From NCBI GenBank assembly GCA_963738345.1, contig CAVTWI010000002.1:2604001-2668000 (forward strand): DNA of 64,000 nucleotides. The letters are read 5' to 3'. Under the pieces are notes generated by a model. It did no database searches. It was not told where the DNA came from and worked only from the letters and a program-made list of their open reading frames with translations. Both the position numbers and the translations under genes were made by a program. Numbering within the stretch: position 1 is the stretch's first letter; every line of letters starts with the position of its first letter. This document shows positions 55,597 to 64,000 of this stretch, in pieces. Origin of the DNA: Bog-159 sp963738345 (lineage in GTDB: Bacteria > Acidobacteriota > Terriglobia > Bryobacterales > Bryobacteraceae).

Positions 55597-57576
55597 ATGC
55601 CTTCGCGCCGCGCTTTCCTGAATCTAGCTCTGGCCGTCCCCGCCGCGGGATCCGCTCAGCCCCGTCCCTCCCCCGCTCCCCTCAACGAAGTCATCTCTCT
55701 CGACGGCCTCTGGAACTTCCGCCTCGATTCCCAGTCTGACTCCCAACCTGTCTCCGTCCCCCACACCTGGCAGACCGCCTCCCCCACCGCCGGCTACTAT
55801 GGCGTCGCCTGGTATGAGCGCACTTTCGACGTCCCTGCCGATTGGTCCAGTGCCGCCGTCCGATTGGAATTCGAAGCTGTGTTCCACTCCGCCACCGTCT
55901 GGATCAACGGCCGCCCCGCCGGCCAGCATCTGCGCAAAGGCTATACCGCCTTCACCCTCGATATCACCCCCCACCTCGAATGGGGCAAACCCAACACCCT
56001 CCGTGTCCGCGTGGACAACAGCTTCGACGAACACATGCTGCCCCGCGGACACTCGAGCGATTGGGCCCACGATGGCGGCATCTACCGTCCCGTCCGATTG
56101 CTGGTCACCCCCCCCACCTACATCGAACGCCTGGATATCGATGCCACCCCCAACCTCCCTGACCACTCAGCCACTCTACGCATCGCGCCCATCATCCACG
56201 GCGCCGGCCGCGCCTACGTCACCATCCTCGACGAAGATACCGGCCTCGCCGTACTCCAAGCCGACGCCCCGGTCACCACCACCCTCGCCAACCCTAAACT
56301 CTGGCACTTTGACCACCCTCACCTCTATCGCGCCATCGCCCGCCTGCCCAACGGCCACACCTTCGAAACCACCTTCGGCATCCGCCTCATCCAAGCCCGC
56401 GCCGGCGCATTCTACTTAAACGGCGAACGCGTCCGCCTCACCGGCGTCGAGCGCATGGCCGGCAGCAATCCCGAATTCGGCATGGCCGAACCCACCCACT
56501 GGATCGCCCATGACCACGCCGACATGCAAGAACTAAATTGCATCTACACCCGCGTCCACTGGCAGCAGGATCGCCGCGTACTCGACTACTGCGATCGCCA
56601 CGGCACCTTCATCCAAACCGAAGTCCCCACCTGGGGCGGCGATACCTTTCGCGGTATGACGACCGAACCCGACCCGGACATCCTGCAAAACGGCCTCGAA
56701 CAGTTGCGCGAAATGATCGCTCGCGATCGCCACCATCCCTGCATCTTTTCCTGGGGCGTCTGCAACGAAATCGGTGGACAGAACCCGCCCGCCGCCGCCT
56801 TCGCCCGCCGCATGTATGCCGAAGCCAAATCGCTCGATCCCACCCGCCTGGTCACCTACGCCTCCAACTCGCTCCAGAAAACGCCCGGCCAGGACATCGC
56901 CGGCATCATGGATTACATCATGTGGAACGAATATTACGAGAGTTGGTACGCCGGCACGCCCGCCGACTTGGCCCGCAATCTCGACGAGATCCACCGCGCC
57001 TTTCCCGCCAAGCCCATCGTCATCTCCGAATACGGTTACTGCGCCTGCACTCCCGAACGGCCCGAGGGCGACCCCCGCCGCATCGAAGTGCTCCGTGCCC
57101 ACAATGCTGTCTTCCGCGAAAAAGACTACGTCGCGGGCTTGATCTTTTTCTGCTACAACGACTACCGCACCCACATCGGCGACCAGGGTACCGGCGTCAT
57201 GAAGCAGCGCGTGCATGGCGTGGTCGATCTGTACGGCGCGCGCAAACCCTCCTGGCAGGTCCTTCGCGAAGAGGCCAGTCCGCTCGATTCCATGCACGTG
57301 GAATTCTCTCCGGGCGCCCTCCGCGTCACCCTGCGCGCCCGCGCCACCGTGCCATCCTACACTCTCAGCGGCTACACCGTGCGCGCCGTCATCTACGGCC
57401 CCGGCGCCATCCCCGTGGAGCGCGTCGCCGCGCCCCTCCCCCCCCTCGACCCCGGCGAGCAAGCCATCATCAACCTCGCCATCCAGACCCAGGCCCCCCC
57501 CCGCGTCCAAATCGACCTGCTCCGCCCCACCGGAGCGTCAGCCCATACCGCCCGCACAGGGGACTGGAAATCATGA
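55597..57576 (+). CDS. Glycoside hydrolase family 2 (beta-galactosidase/glucuronidase type)
   Basis: A 659-residue exported enzyme. MPSRRAFLNLALAVPAAG is a Tat-type signal with the twin Arg. A jelly-roll sugar-binding domain (residues ~30-190), an immunoglobulin-like domain, and the TIM barrel follow. The acid/base Glu391 (WGVCNEIGG) and nucleophile Glu478 (VISEYGYC) are both present. Substrate could be beta-galactosides, glucuronides or mannosides. The stop overlaps the start of a sugar transporter (ATGA), so the product is probably taken up by it. Confidence 0.9.
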   Translation: MPSRRAFLNLALAVPAAGSAQPRPSPAPLNEVISLDGLWNFRLDSQSDSQPVSVPHTWQTASPTAGYYGVAWYERTFDVPADWSSAAVRLEFEAVFHSATVWINGRPAGQHLRKGYTAFTLDITPHLEWGKPNTLRVRVDNSFDEHMLPRGHSSDWAHDGGIYRPVRLLVTPPTYIERLDIDATPNLPDHSATLRIAPIIHGAGRAYVTILDEDTGLAVLQADAPVTTTLANPKLWHFDHPHLYRAIARLPNGHTFETTFGIRLIQARAGAFYLNGERVRLTGVERMAGSNPEFGMAEPTHWIAHDHADMQELNCIYTRVHWQQDRRVLDYCDRHGTFIQTEVPTWGGDTFRGMTTEPDPDILQNGLEQLREMIARDRHHPCIFSWGVCNEIGGQNPPAAAFARRMYAEAKSLDPTRLVTYASNSLQKTPGQDIAGIMDYIMWNEYYESWYAGTPADLARNLDEIHRAFPAKPIVISEYGYCACTPERPEGDPRRIEVLRAHNAVFREKDYVAGLIFFCYNDYRTHIGDQGTGVMKQRVHGVVDLYGARKPSWQVLREEASPLDSMHVEFSPGALRVTLRARATVPSYTLSGYTVRAVIYGPGAIPVERVAAPLPPLDPGEQAIINLAIQTQAPPRVQIDLLRPTGASAHTARTGDWKS

Positions 57577-58931
57577 CCCAAATCATAAACGATCGTGGCA
57601 GTTCTACCTACGTCTTCCTCGCCACCATCGTCGCCGCCACCTCCGGACTACTGTTCGGCTTCGATATCGCCGTCATCAACGGCGCCTTGATCTTCCTCCG
57701 TGCCCAACTCCACCTCACCGAAGTCCAAACCGAAATGGCCGCCAGCAGCCTGCTATTCGGCTGCATCTTCGGCGCCAGCGTAGCCGGATGGCTCAGTGAC
57801 CGCTTCGGCCGCCGCCGCGTGCTCATGCTCTCCGGCCTGCTCTTCGCCGTCTCCGCCATCGGCGCAGCCATCCCCCATACTCTCCTCCAATTCGCCGCCG
57901 CGCGTATCGCCGGAGGCCTGGCCGTCGGCGCAGCTTCCGTCCTCGCACCTCTCTATATCGCCGAAGTCGCCCCAGCCAAATCTCGCGGACGCCTGGTAGC
58001 GCTCAACCAGATGACCATCGTCACCGGCATCCTGCTCTCCTACCTCGTCAATTGGATGCTGTCTTTCAACGTCCAAAACGGCTGGCGCTGGATGTTCGCC
58101 GCCGCCGCCGTGCCCGCCATCGCTTTCTTTATCGCCCTCTTCTTCGTGCCCGAAAGCCCCCGCTGGCTGGTGGAAAATAATCGCAGCCCCGAAGCGATGG
58201 GCGTCCTCACGCGCGTGAACGGCAGCGTCATCGCCGCCGCCGAACTAATTCAAATTCAGGAAGCCGTCGCCGAAGAAACCGGCACCCTCCGCGAGCTATT
58301 CCAACCCGGCCTCCGCCGCGCCCTCTGGATCGCCGTCTCGCTCGCCATCCTCCAGCAGATCACCGGCATCAACACCGTGCTCTTCTACGGCTCCATCATC
58401 TTTAAGGAGCACGTCGCCCATCAAAGCGATTCCTCAGCCGTCTTCGCCAACGTCGTCGTGGGACTGGTGAACTTCCTCATGACCCTGGTCGCCTTAAGCC
58501 TTATCGATAGACTCGGCCGCCGCCCGCTCCTGATGATCTCGACCGCCGCCATGGCGCTCTGCCAGGCCGCCCTCGGCTTTGCCTTCCTGCTGAATCCGCC
58601 GCCCGCCGCCCTGGTGCTTACCATCATGCTGTTCTGCGTGGCCGCCTTCGCCGTCGGCCTCGGACCCGGCGTCTGGGTGCTGCTCTCCGAAATCTTTCCC
58701 ACCCGCATTCGCGGCCGCGCCATGTCCATCGCCACCATCTGTCTCTGGGTCGCCTGCACCGCCCTGACCATGACTTTTCTGTCCCTGGTGAAAGCCGTAT
58801 CGGCCACCGGCGCATTCCTCGCCTACGGCGGAATGTGCGTCCTTACCTTCGCCATCGTCTGGCGCTTCGTCCCCGAAACCAAAGGACGCACCCTCGAAGA
58901 AATCGAGCGCTCCTGGACCCGGCACAACTAA
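57573..58931 (+). CDS. Sugar-porter MFS transporter
   Basis: A 452-residue protein with twelve membrane helices and the sugar-porter signatures: FGFDIAVINGAL in helix 1, GWLSDRFGRRRVLM (G-R-K/R-x-G-R-R motif), PESPRWLV, QQITGINTVLFYGS and the C-terminal VPETKGRTLEEIE. It imports a monosaccharide by proton symport (known for the family). ATG 57573 is 4 bases inside the GH2 gene, so the pair is translationally coupled: hydrolysis outside followed by uptake. Confidence 0.93.
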   Translation: MTQIINDRGSSTYVFLATIVAATSGLLFGFDIAVINGALIFLRAQLHLTEVQTEMAASSLLFGCIFGASVAGWLSDRFGRRRVLMLSGLLFAVSAIGAAIPHTLLQFAAARIAGGLAVGAASVLAPLYIAEVAPAKSRGRLVALNQMTIVTGILLSYLVNWMLSFNVQNGWRWMFAAAAVPAIAFFIALFFVPESPRWLVENNRSPEAMGVLTRVNGSVIAAAELIQIQEAVAEETGTLRELFQPGLRRALWIAVSLAILQQITGINTVLFYGSIIFKEHVAHQSDSSAVFANVVVGLVNFLMTLVALSLIDRLGRRPLLMISTAAMALCQAALGFAFLLNPPPAALVLTIMLFCVAAFAVGLGPGVWVLLSEIFPTRIRGRAMSIATICLWVACTALTMTFLSLVKAVSATGAFLAYGGMCVLTFAIVWRFVPETKGRTLEEIERSWTRHN

Positions 58932-59041
58932 CGTGGCGCCCTGTTCTGAAACACCCAATCCCCCCTCCCCACATCTTGCGGTGAATCCCCTAATGACGTA
59001 ACATTGGGGCTAAAGCCCGTGTCTTACCAGCTCCTGCAAGG

Positions 59042-60601
59042 ATGCAAAACAATACCATCCCGTTCATCGCTCCTCTGCCACGGCGCACCCCTGCCCGCGA
59101 CCTCCGGTACACACTCGCACTGACTCTCGCCGCCATCGTTCTCTTCCTCAACATCGTGCACCGCATCCTCGAAACGCCCATCTGGAGCGTCAACGGCGCA
59201 CGCCTCATGCCCTCCTTCGCCCTCTCCCACGGCCTGAATTACTACGTCCTCCTTCCGCCAGGGGGTCCGCTCTTCAGCAGCCTTTATGGACCCGTTGCCG
59301 CCCTCGTGTATCTTCCGGCCACCCTATTCCCTTCCCCAAATAGCGCCGTACTTGCCGGCGCCTCCATCACCGCCATTCTCTGTTTCCTGGCCCTCGCCAC
59401 CGTACACTTCGCCCCCTTCCACGCCGCGCGCGATCCAATCAACGGCCTCGCCTTCCTCACCGCCGCCTTCCTCGTCTGCTACCTCGAGCCGCTCAAATAT
59501 TCCTGCTTCAACATTCATGCCGATGGACCCGGCCTCGCATTCGGCGCACTCGCCTGCGCCGCCCTCTATCCGGATCTCCGCCATTCCTGGCGCTTCGCCC
59601 TACCTGCCTCCGCCTTCTGCGCCGTATTGGCCCTTGCATCCAAGCAAATGTTCCTGCCCGTGCCGATTGCCCTCGCCGTCTACCTCTGGGCCGTCGACGG
59701 ACGCACCCGCGCACTTCGCTATCTCCTATGGCTCGCCCTAGTGGGAGGCCTCTCCGCAGCCGCCGCCCTCTCCTGGTTCGGACCCCGCAACCTTTATCAC
59801 TGCCTGGTTTGGATACCCGCGCATCATCCCTGGAACTTCCCCTCTCGCATCCTCAGCGCCCTGCAAGCCATGCGCAGTTTCATCCGCCTCTCCATGCCCG
59901 TACCCATCCTGCTGCTGGCCGCCGCGATCTATCTTTGGACCACCCGCGGATCCTCCCCCCCCCTCCTGCGGATCCTGAAAGCCAGTCGCTCCACGCCCCT
60001 GTTGCTGGTCGGCATCGCCCTCCTCCCAGGCTCCGTCGCCGGACGCGCCAAGATGGGCGGCGATGCCAACAGCCTCAGTTTCGCCCTCTTCTTCCTCACC
60101 TGCGGCCTCACCGTAATGCTGGCCGACATTTCCCGCGCCGCACCCGCCGATATGCTGCGCCGCATCGCCGCCGCTGTCCTGATCGCCATCATTCTCCCCC
60201 TGGCAATCTCCGAAGCGCCCCTCGCCCTCGACATCCCCGCCGGCATCCAACGCCTCGCCACCGCGCCTCAGCAAGTCGCCCTGCAGTACTTGCAACGCCA
60301 CCCCGGCCAAGCCTACTTCCCCTGGCTCCCCCAATCCCATTGGTATGCCGAACATCAGTTCCGGCACTACGGCTACGGCATTGCCGACCGCCTCATGGCC
60401 GGCGAACAACTGACCGAAAACCAGTTCCGCGCCTACATACCGCCTAACCCGCGAATCGTCGCCTTCGCCGCCGACGGCACCCCCCGCACGTTCGGCTACG
60501 ATCTCATGAGCTATCTCCCCGCCTACCGTTTCGCCGTGAATGACCCCGAGCTTCCCGGCTGGCAAGTCTTCGCCGCCGAACCCGCTATAATCAAACCGTG
60601 A
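59042..60601 (+). CDS. Polytopic membrane protein (glycosyltransferase-like), unknown
   Basis: A 519-residue protein with about ten membrane segments (for example LALTLAAIVLFLNIV and VLALASKQMFLPVPIALAV). The N-terminal loop has the Asn/Asp-rich face typical of GT87/PMT-like lipid-linked sugar transferases but no clear DD motif, and the C-terminal part is a soluble globular tail (about 400-519). I do not recognise a closer family. The stop overlaps the start of signal peptidase I. Confidence 0.7.
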   Translation: MQNNTIPFIAPLPRRTPARDLRYTLALTLAAIVLFLNIVHRILETPIWSVNGARLMPSFALSHGLNYYVLLPPGGPLFSSLYGPVAALVYLPATLFPSPNSAVLAGASITAILCFLALATVHFAPFHAARDPINGLAFLTAAFLVCYLEPLKYSCFNIHADGPGLAFGALACAALYPDLRHSWRFALPASAFCAVLALASKQMFLPVPIALAVYLWAVDGRTRALRYLLWLALVGGLSAAAALSWFGPRNLYHCLVWIPAHHPWNFPSRILSALQAMRSFIRLSMPVPILLLAAAIYLWTTRGSSPPLLRILKASRSTPLLLVGIALLPGSVAGRAKMGGDANSLSFALFFLTCGLTVMLADISRAAPADMLRRIAAAVLIAIILPLAISEAPLALDIPAGIQRLATAPQQVALQYLQRHPGQAYFPWLPQSHWYAEHQFRHYGYGIADRLMAGEQLTENQFRAYIPPNPRIVAFAADGTPRTFGYDLMSYLPAYRFAVNDPELPGWQVFAAEPAIIKP

Positions 60602-61353
60602 AGACTAAGGCCATCCACCACCTCCACACCATTCGCCGCTCCCTCATCTCCGAATGGACCGTCACCTTTATCCTGCTCCTCTTCGGCACCACCACCCTCC
60701 TGCAGGCCTTCGTCATCCCCAGCGGATCCATGGAAGCCTCCCTCCTCGTCGGCGACCACGTCTTGGTCGATAAAATCGTCTACGCCCCCGCCGATTCCGT
60801 CACCAAACACCTCCTCCCCTATCGCGACGTCCGCCGCGGCGACGTCATCGTCTTCCGCTACCCCCTCGACATACGCCAGAACTTCGTCAAACGCGCCATC
60901 GGACTTCCCGGCGATCACGTCCGCCTCCTGAACAAGCAACTCATCCTCAACGGCAAACCGGTCAGCGAGCCTTACGCCATCCACATCACCGGCAGCATGG
61001 ACGCCTACCGCGATAACTTCCCCTCCGCCGCCTCTCTCGAACGCCTTCGTCCCCAAGCCGCGCAAATGGTCCACGACTATGTCACCGCCGGCGAACTGGT
61101 CGTACCCCCCGGCTTCATCTTCGCTATGGGCGACAATCGCGACAACTCCGATGACAGCCGCTTCTGGGGTTTCGTCCCCCGCGAAAACGTGATCGGCACT
61201 CCCTGGATCATATATTGGTCCTTCGACGCCCCCACCGAAGACCTCATCAACGGCAACATCGGCATAGACCATATCATCGACGTCGCCACCCATTTCTTCA
61301 CCCGCACCCGCTGGTCCCGCACCTTCAAACTGGTCCACGAATACCCGCTCTAA
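60598..61353 (+). CDS. lepB: Signal peptidase I
   Basis: A 251-residue inner-membrane serine protease that removes signal peptides of exported proteins. Start GTG overlaps the previous stop (GTGA). One membrane helix (residues ~20-38), then the catalytic Ser44 (IPSGSMEASL) and Lys98 (FVKRAIGLPGDHV), with the final conserved box FAMGDNRDNSDDSRFWGFV. Length is typical. It is likely in one transcript with the polytopic membrane protein. Confidence 0.95.
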   Translation: MKTKAIHHLHTIRRSLISEWTVTFILLLFGTTTLLQAFVIPSGSMEASLLVGDHVLVDKIVYAPADSVTKHLLPYRDVRRGDVIVFRYPLDIRQNFVKRAIGLPGDHVRLLNKQLILNGKPVSEPYAIHITGSMDAYRDNFPSAASLERLRPQAAQMVHDYVTAGELVVPPGFIFAMGDNRDNSDDSRFWGFVPRENVIGTPWIIYWSFDAPTEDLINGNIGIDHIIDVATHFFTRTRWSRTFKLVHEYPL

Positions 61354-61412
61354 CCGAACCGCGTCAAACCGGGCCGCGTCAAACCGAGCCGCGTCAAACC
61401 GAGCCGCGTGCC
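61353..61412. repeat. Four-copy 15-bp tandem repeat
   Basis: Units of ACCGAGCCGCGTCAA at 61353, 61368, 61383 and 61398; copies 1 and 2 differ by one or two bases and copy 4 in its last three. It begins at the last base of the lepB stop codon. Likely a simple minisatellite; a GC-rich tract follows up to the GH20 start. Confidence 0.75.
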
Positions 61413-61466
61413 GTAAGGCCGCGGTCCTCCCCCCCCCGCGTCCCCCCGCGCTACAATATCCCCTCC

Positions 61467-63338
61467 ATGAACACCGCCATCGCCCTTCTCTCCGCCTTCC
61501 TCCTACCCGCCGTCGCGCCGGCCGCCGCCACCCTGGGCCTCGTCCCCCAACCCGTGTCCGTCGAAACACGTCCCGGCGCCTTCCGCCTCACTGCCACCAC
61601 TGCCCTGGTCTCCCCCCCACACTCGCCCGACGCCCGCCTCGCCGCCTCCTACCTTGCCAGCGCCCTCGCCGCCCCCACCGGATGGCAACTCAAAATCTCC
61701 GAAGCCGCCTTCCCCCTCCTCCGCCACAACGCCATCATTCTCGGACTCGGTGACGTCACCGCCGCCCCGTCCCACCCCGATGCCTATCAACTCAACGTCA
61801 CCACCCGCGGCATCCGCATCCAATCCCCCACCCCCGCCGGACTCTTCTACGGCGTTCAAACCCTCCTCCAACTCCTCCCTCCCGACGTCGAAAGCCCCAC
61901 TCGCCGCGACGTCGCCTGGACCCTCCCCTGCGTCCAAATCGTCGACTACCCCCGCTACCCCTGGCGCGGCCTCCTGCTCGATGTCAGCCGCCACTTCTTC
62001 CCCAAACAGTTCGTCGAACAGTACATCGATCGCATGGCCCGCTACAAGATGAACGTATTCCACTGGCATCTCACCGATGACAACGGCTGGCGCATCGAAA
62101 TCAAGTCACTCCCCCAACTGACTCAAATCGGCGCCTGGCGCGTTCCTCGACTCGCTAAGTGGGGCACTCGCGAAGCCCCGCGCGAAGGCGAGGCTGCCAC
62201 CGAAGGCGGCTATTACACGCAGGACGACATCCGCGAAGTCGTCGCCTACGCCAAACAACGCTTCGTCACCGTCGTCCCCGAGATCGAAATGCCCGGCCAC
62301 TCCCTCGCCGCCCTCGCCGCCTATCCCGAACTCTCCTGCACCGGCGGCCCGTTCCATGTCGACCCCGGTTCGAATTTCTACCAGCGCATCGACAACGCCC
62401 TCTGCCCCGGCAACGAAAAGACCTTCGAATTTATCGACAAGGTCTTCACCGAAGTCGCCCAGTTGTTTCCCTCCGAATATGTCCACGTCGGCGGCGACGA
62501 GTGCTTCAAAGGTTTCTGGAAGTCCTGCCCCAAATGCCAAAAGCGTATGGCCGACGAGCACCTCACGACTCCCGAGGAATTGCAAAGCTACCTCATCCGC
62601 CGCGCCGAAAAAATTCTCGAATCCAAAGGCAAAAAGTTGATCGGTTGGGACGAAATCCTCGAGGGCGGCCTCGCGCCTAACGCCACCGTCATGTCCTGGC
62701 GCGGCATGGAGGGCGGCACTGCCGCCGCCAAAATGGGTCATCAGGTCGTCATGACTCCCACTAAGTTTGTCTATATCGATTACTATCAGGGCGACCCATC
62801 CCTCGAACCCAGCACCTTTGGACGCCTGCTGCTAAGCACCTGCTATAGCTTCGAGCCTACTCCCGAAAGCGTCGATCCCAAGTACATCTTAGGCGGTCAG
62901 GCAAACCTGTGGACCGAGTCCGTCCCCACCCCCCGGCACGCCGAGTATATGACGTGGCCGCGCGCTTTGGCCCTCTCCGAAGTCTTCTGGTCGCCCAAAG
63001 CCAGCCGCAATTGGGACGACTTCACCACCCGCGTCGAATCCCAATTCCAGCGCTTAGACGCTGCCCAGGTCAACTACGCCCGCACACTTTACGACGTCTC
63101 CGCCGCCCCCACCCATACCGCCGATGGCAAGGCCGCCTTCCGCCTGTCCACTGAACTCAGCGGCTGCGACATCTACTATACTTTCGATGGAACTAATCCC
63201 GACCAGTTCGCCGCAAAGTATGCCGGTGACCCCGTCGTCATACCCGGTGACGCCTCCGTAATCAAGGCCATCGCCTATCGCAATGGCCGCCCCTCTGGCC
63301 GCCTGCTCACCACCTCGACACTGCCTGCAGGAAAATAA
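61467..63338 (+). CDS. GH20 beta-N-acetylhexosaminidase
   Basis: A 623-residue exported enzyme that releases terminal N-acetylglucosamine or N-acetylgalactosamine. Signal peptide 1-20, a GH20b alpha/beta domain (residues ~22-150), then the catalytic barrel with the acid/base pair Asp344-Glu345 (HVGGDECFKG) and supporting motifs FHWHLTDDNGWRIEIKS and VVPEIEMPGHS. The C-terminus carries a small chitobiase-type beta domain (CDIYYTFDGTNPDQF). ATG 61467 fits the signal peptide. Probably monocistronic. Confidence 0.93.
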   Translation: MNTAIALLSAFLLPAVAPAAATLGLVPQPVSVETRPGAFRLTATTALVSPPHSPDARLAASYLASALAAPTGWQLKISEAAFPLLRHNAIILGLGDVTAAPSHPDAYQLNVTTRGIRIQSPTPAGLFYGVQTLLQLLPPDVESPTRRDVAWTLPCVQIVDYPRYPWRGLLLDVSRHFFPKQFVEQYIDRMARYKMNVFHWHLTDDNGWRIEIKSLPQLTQIGAWRVPRLAKWGTREAPREGEAATEGGYYTQDDIREVVAYAKQRFVTVVPEIEMPGHSLAALAAYPELSCTGGPFHVDPGSNFYQRIDNALCPGNEKTFEFIDKVFTEVAQLFPSEYVHVGGDECFKGFWKSCPKCQKRMADEHLTTPEELQSYLIRRAEKILESKGKKLIGWDEILEGGLAPNATVMSWRGMEGGTAAAKMGHQVVMTPTKFVYIDYYQGDPSLEPSTFGRLLLSTCYSFEPTPESVDPKYILGGQANLWTESVPTPRHAEYMTWPRALALSEVFWSPKASRNWDDFTTRVESQFQRLDAAQVNYARTLYDVSAAPTHTADGKAAFRLSTELSGCDIYYTFDGTNPDQFAAKYAGDPVVIPGDASVIKAIAYRNGRPSGRLLTTSTLPAGK

Positions 63339-63541
63339 AATGCCTCAATAGGACCCGTTGTGAAAGAGCCGCCGTTCGTGAGGGCGTACAGATGCTGGGC
63401 ACCGCGCGAACTATTTAAGCCGATGGAGAATCTACCCCTAGTGGCGCAAGAGCAGGCGATCCATCAAGAATCCTGGCAGCCGCTTCCCAGTTCCACGCTC
63501 ATGGTCTCGTAGGAGATGTAAGGCAGATACAGCATGCCGGC
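63339..63541. other. Intergenic region without recognisable features
   Basis: No gene, tRNA or terminator seen. It separates the GH20 gene from the minus-strand TIR-like gene. Confidence 0.4.
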
Positions 63542-64000
63542 TCAGTCGCTGGCGGTCGTAATAGCCTCTTTGCGCCGTGCGATGGCGACCCGGCGCTTCT
63601 TCTGATAGTTCAGATAGAAGTAGGGCTTGCCGATGCCGATGGCCACACCGAGCTCGATCAACACGTTGGGCCGCACTTCGGTTTCCCGGTCGTCAAACAG
63701 ACAGAAGTTGCTCTGGCGGATGCGTTCGACGATACTCTCGAAGACGGACCCGTTGGGCATATCCGTATCTAAGTACCAGAGGCTGATGCCATACGGGCGG
63801 CACAGCAGTTGTAGATTGTGGCGTAGATTATTGGTGACTTCCGGAGTGAAGCGGTGGCCGACGAAAGCGAGTACTGGACGGGCGGGCCGAAGCCGCCGAT
63901 CGATTCCGGGTACCGTTTCGACGGCGTGGCCGTCCAACGACCGAAACCGCACCAAGGAAAACTCATAACCGCAAAAAGTTTGCGGGAGCGTGCCGGCAGG
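63542..64000 (-). CDS. TIR-like nucleotide-binding protein, partial
   Basis: The frame is open to the right edge of the window (no stop up to base 64000), so the N-terminus is missing. The visible part has PVLAFVGHRFTPEVTNNLRH, then DTDMPNGSVFESIVERIRQS, SNFCLFDDRE and NVLIELGVAIGIGKPYFYL. The last block is the signature of TIR-like or nucleoside deoxyribosyltransferase-type domains (N-V-x-x-E-L-G). It is a possible defence or signalling gene; the rest must be read in the neighbouring sequence. A GTG (63955) is the first possible start if the gene is short. Confidence 0.6.
   Translation of the reverse strand, partial: PAGTLPQTFCGYEFSLVRFRSLDGHAVETVPGIDRRLRPARPVLAFVGHRFTPEVTNNLRHNLQLLCRPYGISLWYLDTDMPNGSVFESIVERIRQSNFCLFDDRETEVRPNVLIELGVAIGIGKPYFYLNYQKKRRVAIARRKEAITTASD

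Noticed and set aside
61353..61412. Possible CRISPR-like array
   Set aside because: The 15-bp units are directly tandem without spacers, and no cas gene is near.

Overview
The window looks like chromosomal DNA of a high-GC Gram-negative soil bacterium, most likely an acidobacterium of the Solibacter/Bryobacter type. The inference rests on gene content: several tripartite RND pumps, an outer-membrane porin beside the pst genes, a large Ser/Thr kinase with a C-terminal repeat region, sorbosone dehydrogenase, GH2 and GH20 secreted hydrolases, and lipoprotein and Tat-type signals. No rRNA or other direct taxonomic marker is present.

Layout. 1-3103: end of a chemosensory operon (frameshifted cheR, cheD, cheY, cheX-like, cheB). 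3197-3361: small DUF1328 membrane protein. 3611-11758: tightly coupled operon of RND pump, adaptor and outer-membrane factor, followed by an aldo/keto reductase and a sorbosone dehydrogenase-like protein. 11775-15427 (minus): serine hydrolase, membrane protein, EEP-family protein. 15420-18535: PhoR-like kinase and an alginate-export-type porin. 18563-27778: heavy-metal-type two-component system next to a DUF190-TolC-adaptor-RND-small HMA-like efflux operon, with a striking operator array of 11-bp-spaced CTGAAG boxes between regulator and operon. 27971-34124 (minus): porin-pstSCAB-phoU phosphate locus with Pho-box-like repeats. 34432-40858: RraA-like protein plus a third RND efflux set (adaptor-RND-TolC) paralogous to the second.

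40915-52276 is the variable part: peptidoglycan-binding protein, orphan HigA, large Ser/Thr kinase, one insertion sequence with 56-bp inverted repeats, a PIN-type toxin-antitoxin pair, and a roughly 4-kb integrative island inserted in the 3' end of tRNA-Val(GAC). The island is bounded by a 49-bp direct repeat of the tRNA 3' half (47859-47907 and 51816-51864). It carries a three-helix membrane protein, an intact DUF4238 protein with a decayed DUF4238 copy beside it, an unknown small protein, a truncated tyrosine integrase and a TIR-domain protein. It is the best candidate here for an undescribed (possibly anti-phage) system.

52285-64000 returns to ordinary genes: DUF72, a zinc-ribbon miniprotein, DinB, an M28 peptidase, GH2 plus sugar transporter, a polytopic membrane protein, signal peptidase I, a GH20 hexosaminidase, and a TIR-like nucleotide-binding gene running off the right edge.

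A caution for every reader: many genes at 1-740, near 4540 and densely between 26.0 and 38.6 kb are broken by single-base indels, with almost no nonsense changes and often in essential-type genes (pstB, pstA, phoU). This pattern fits uncorrected sequencing errors better than true gene decay. These loci are described as whole genes with their frame breaks listed.
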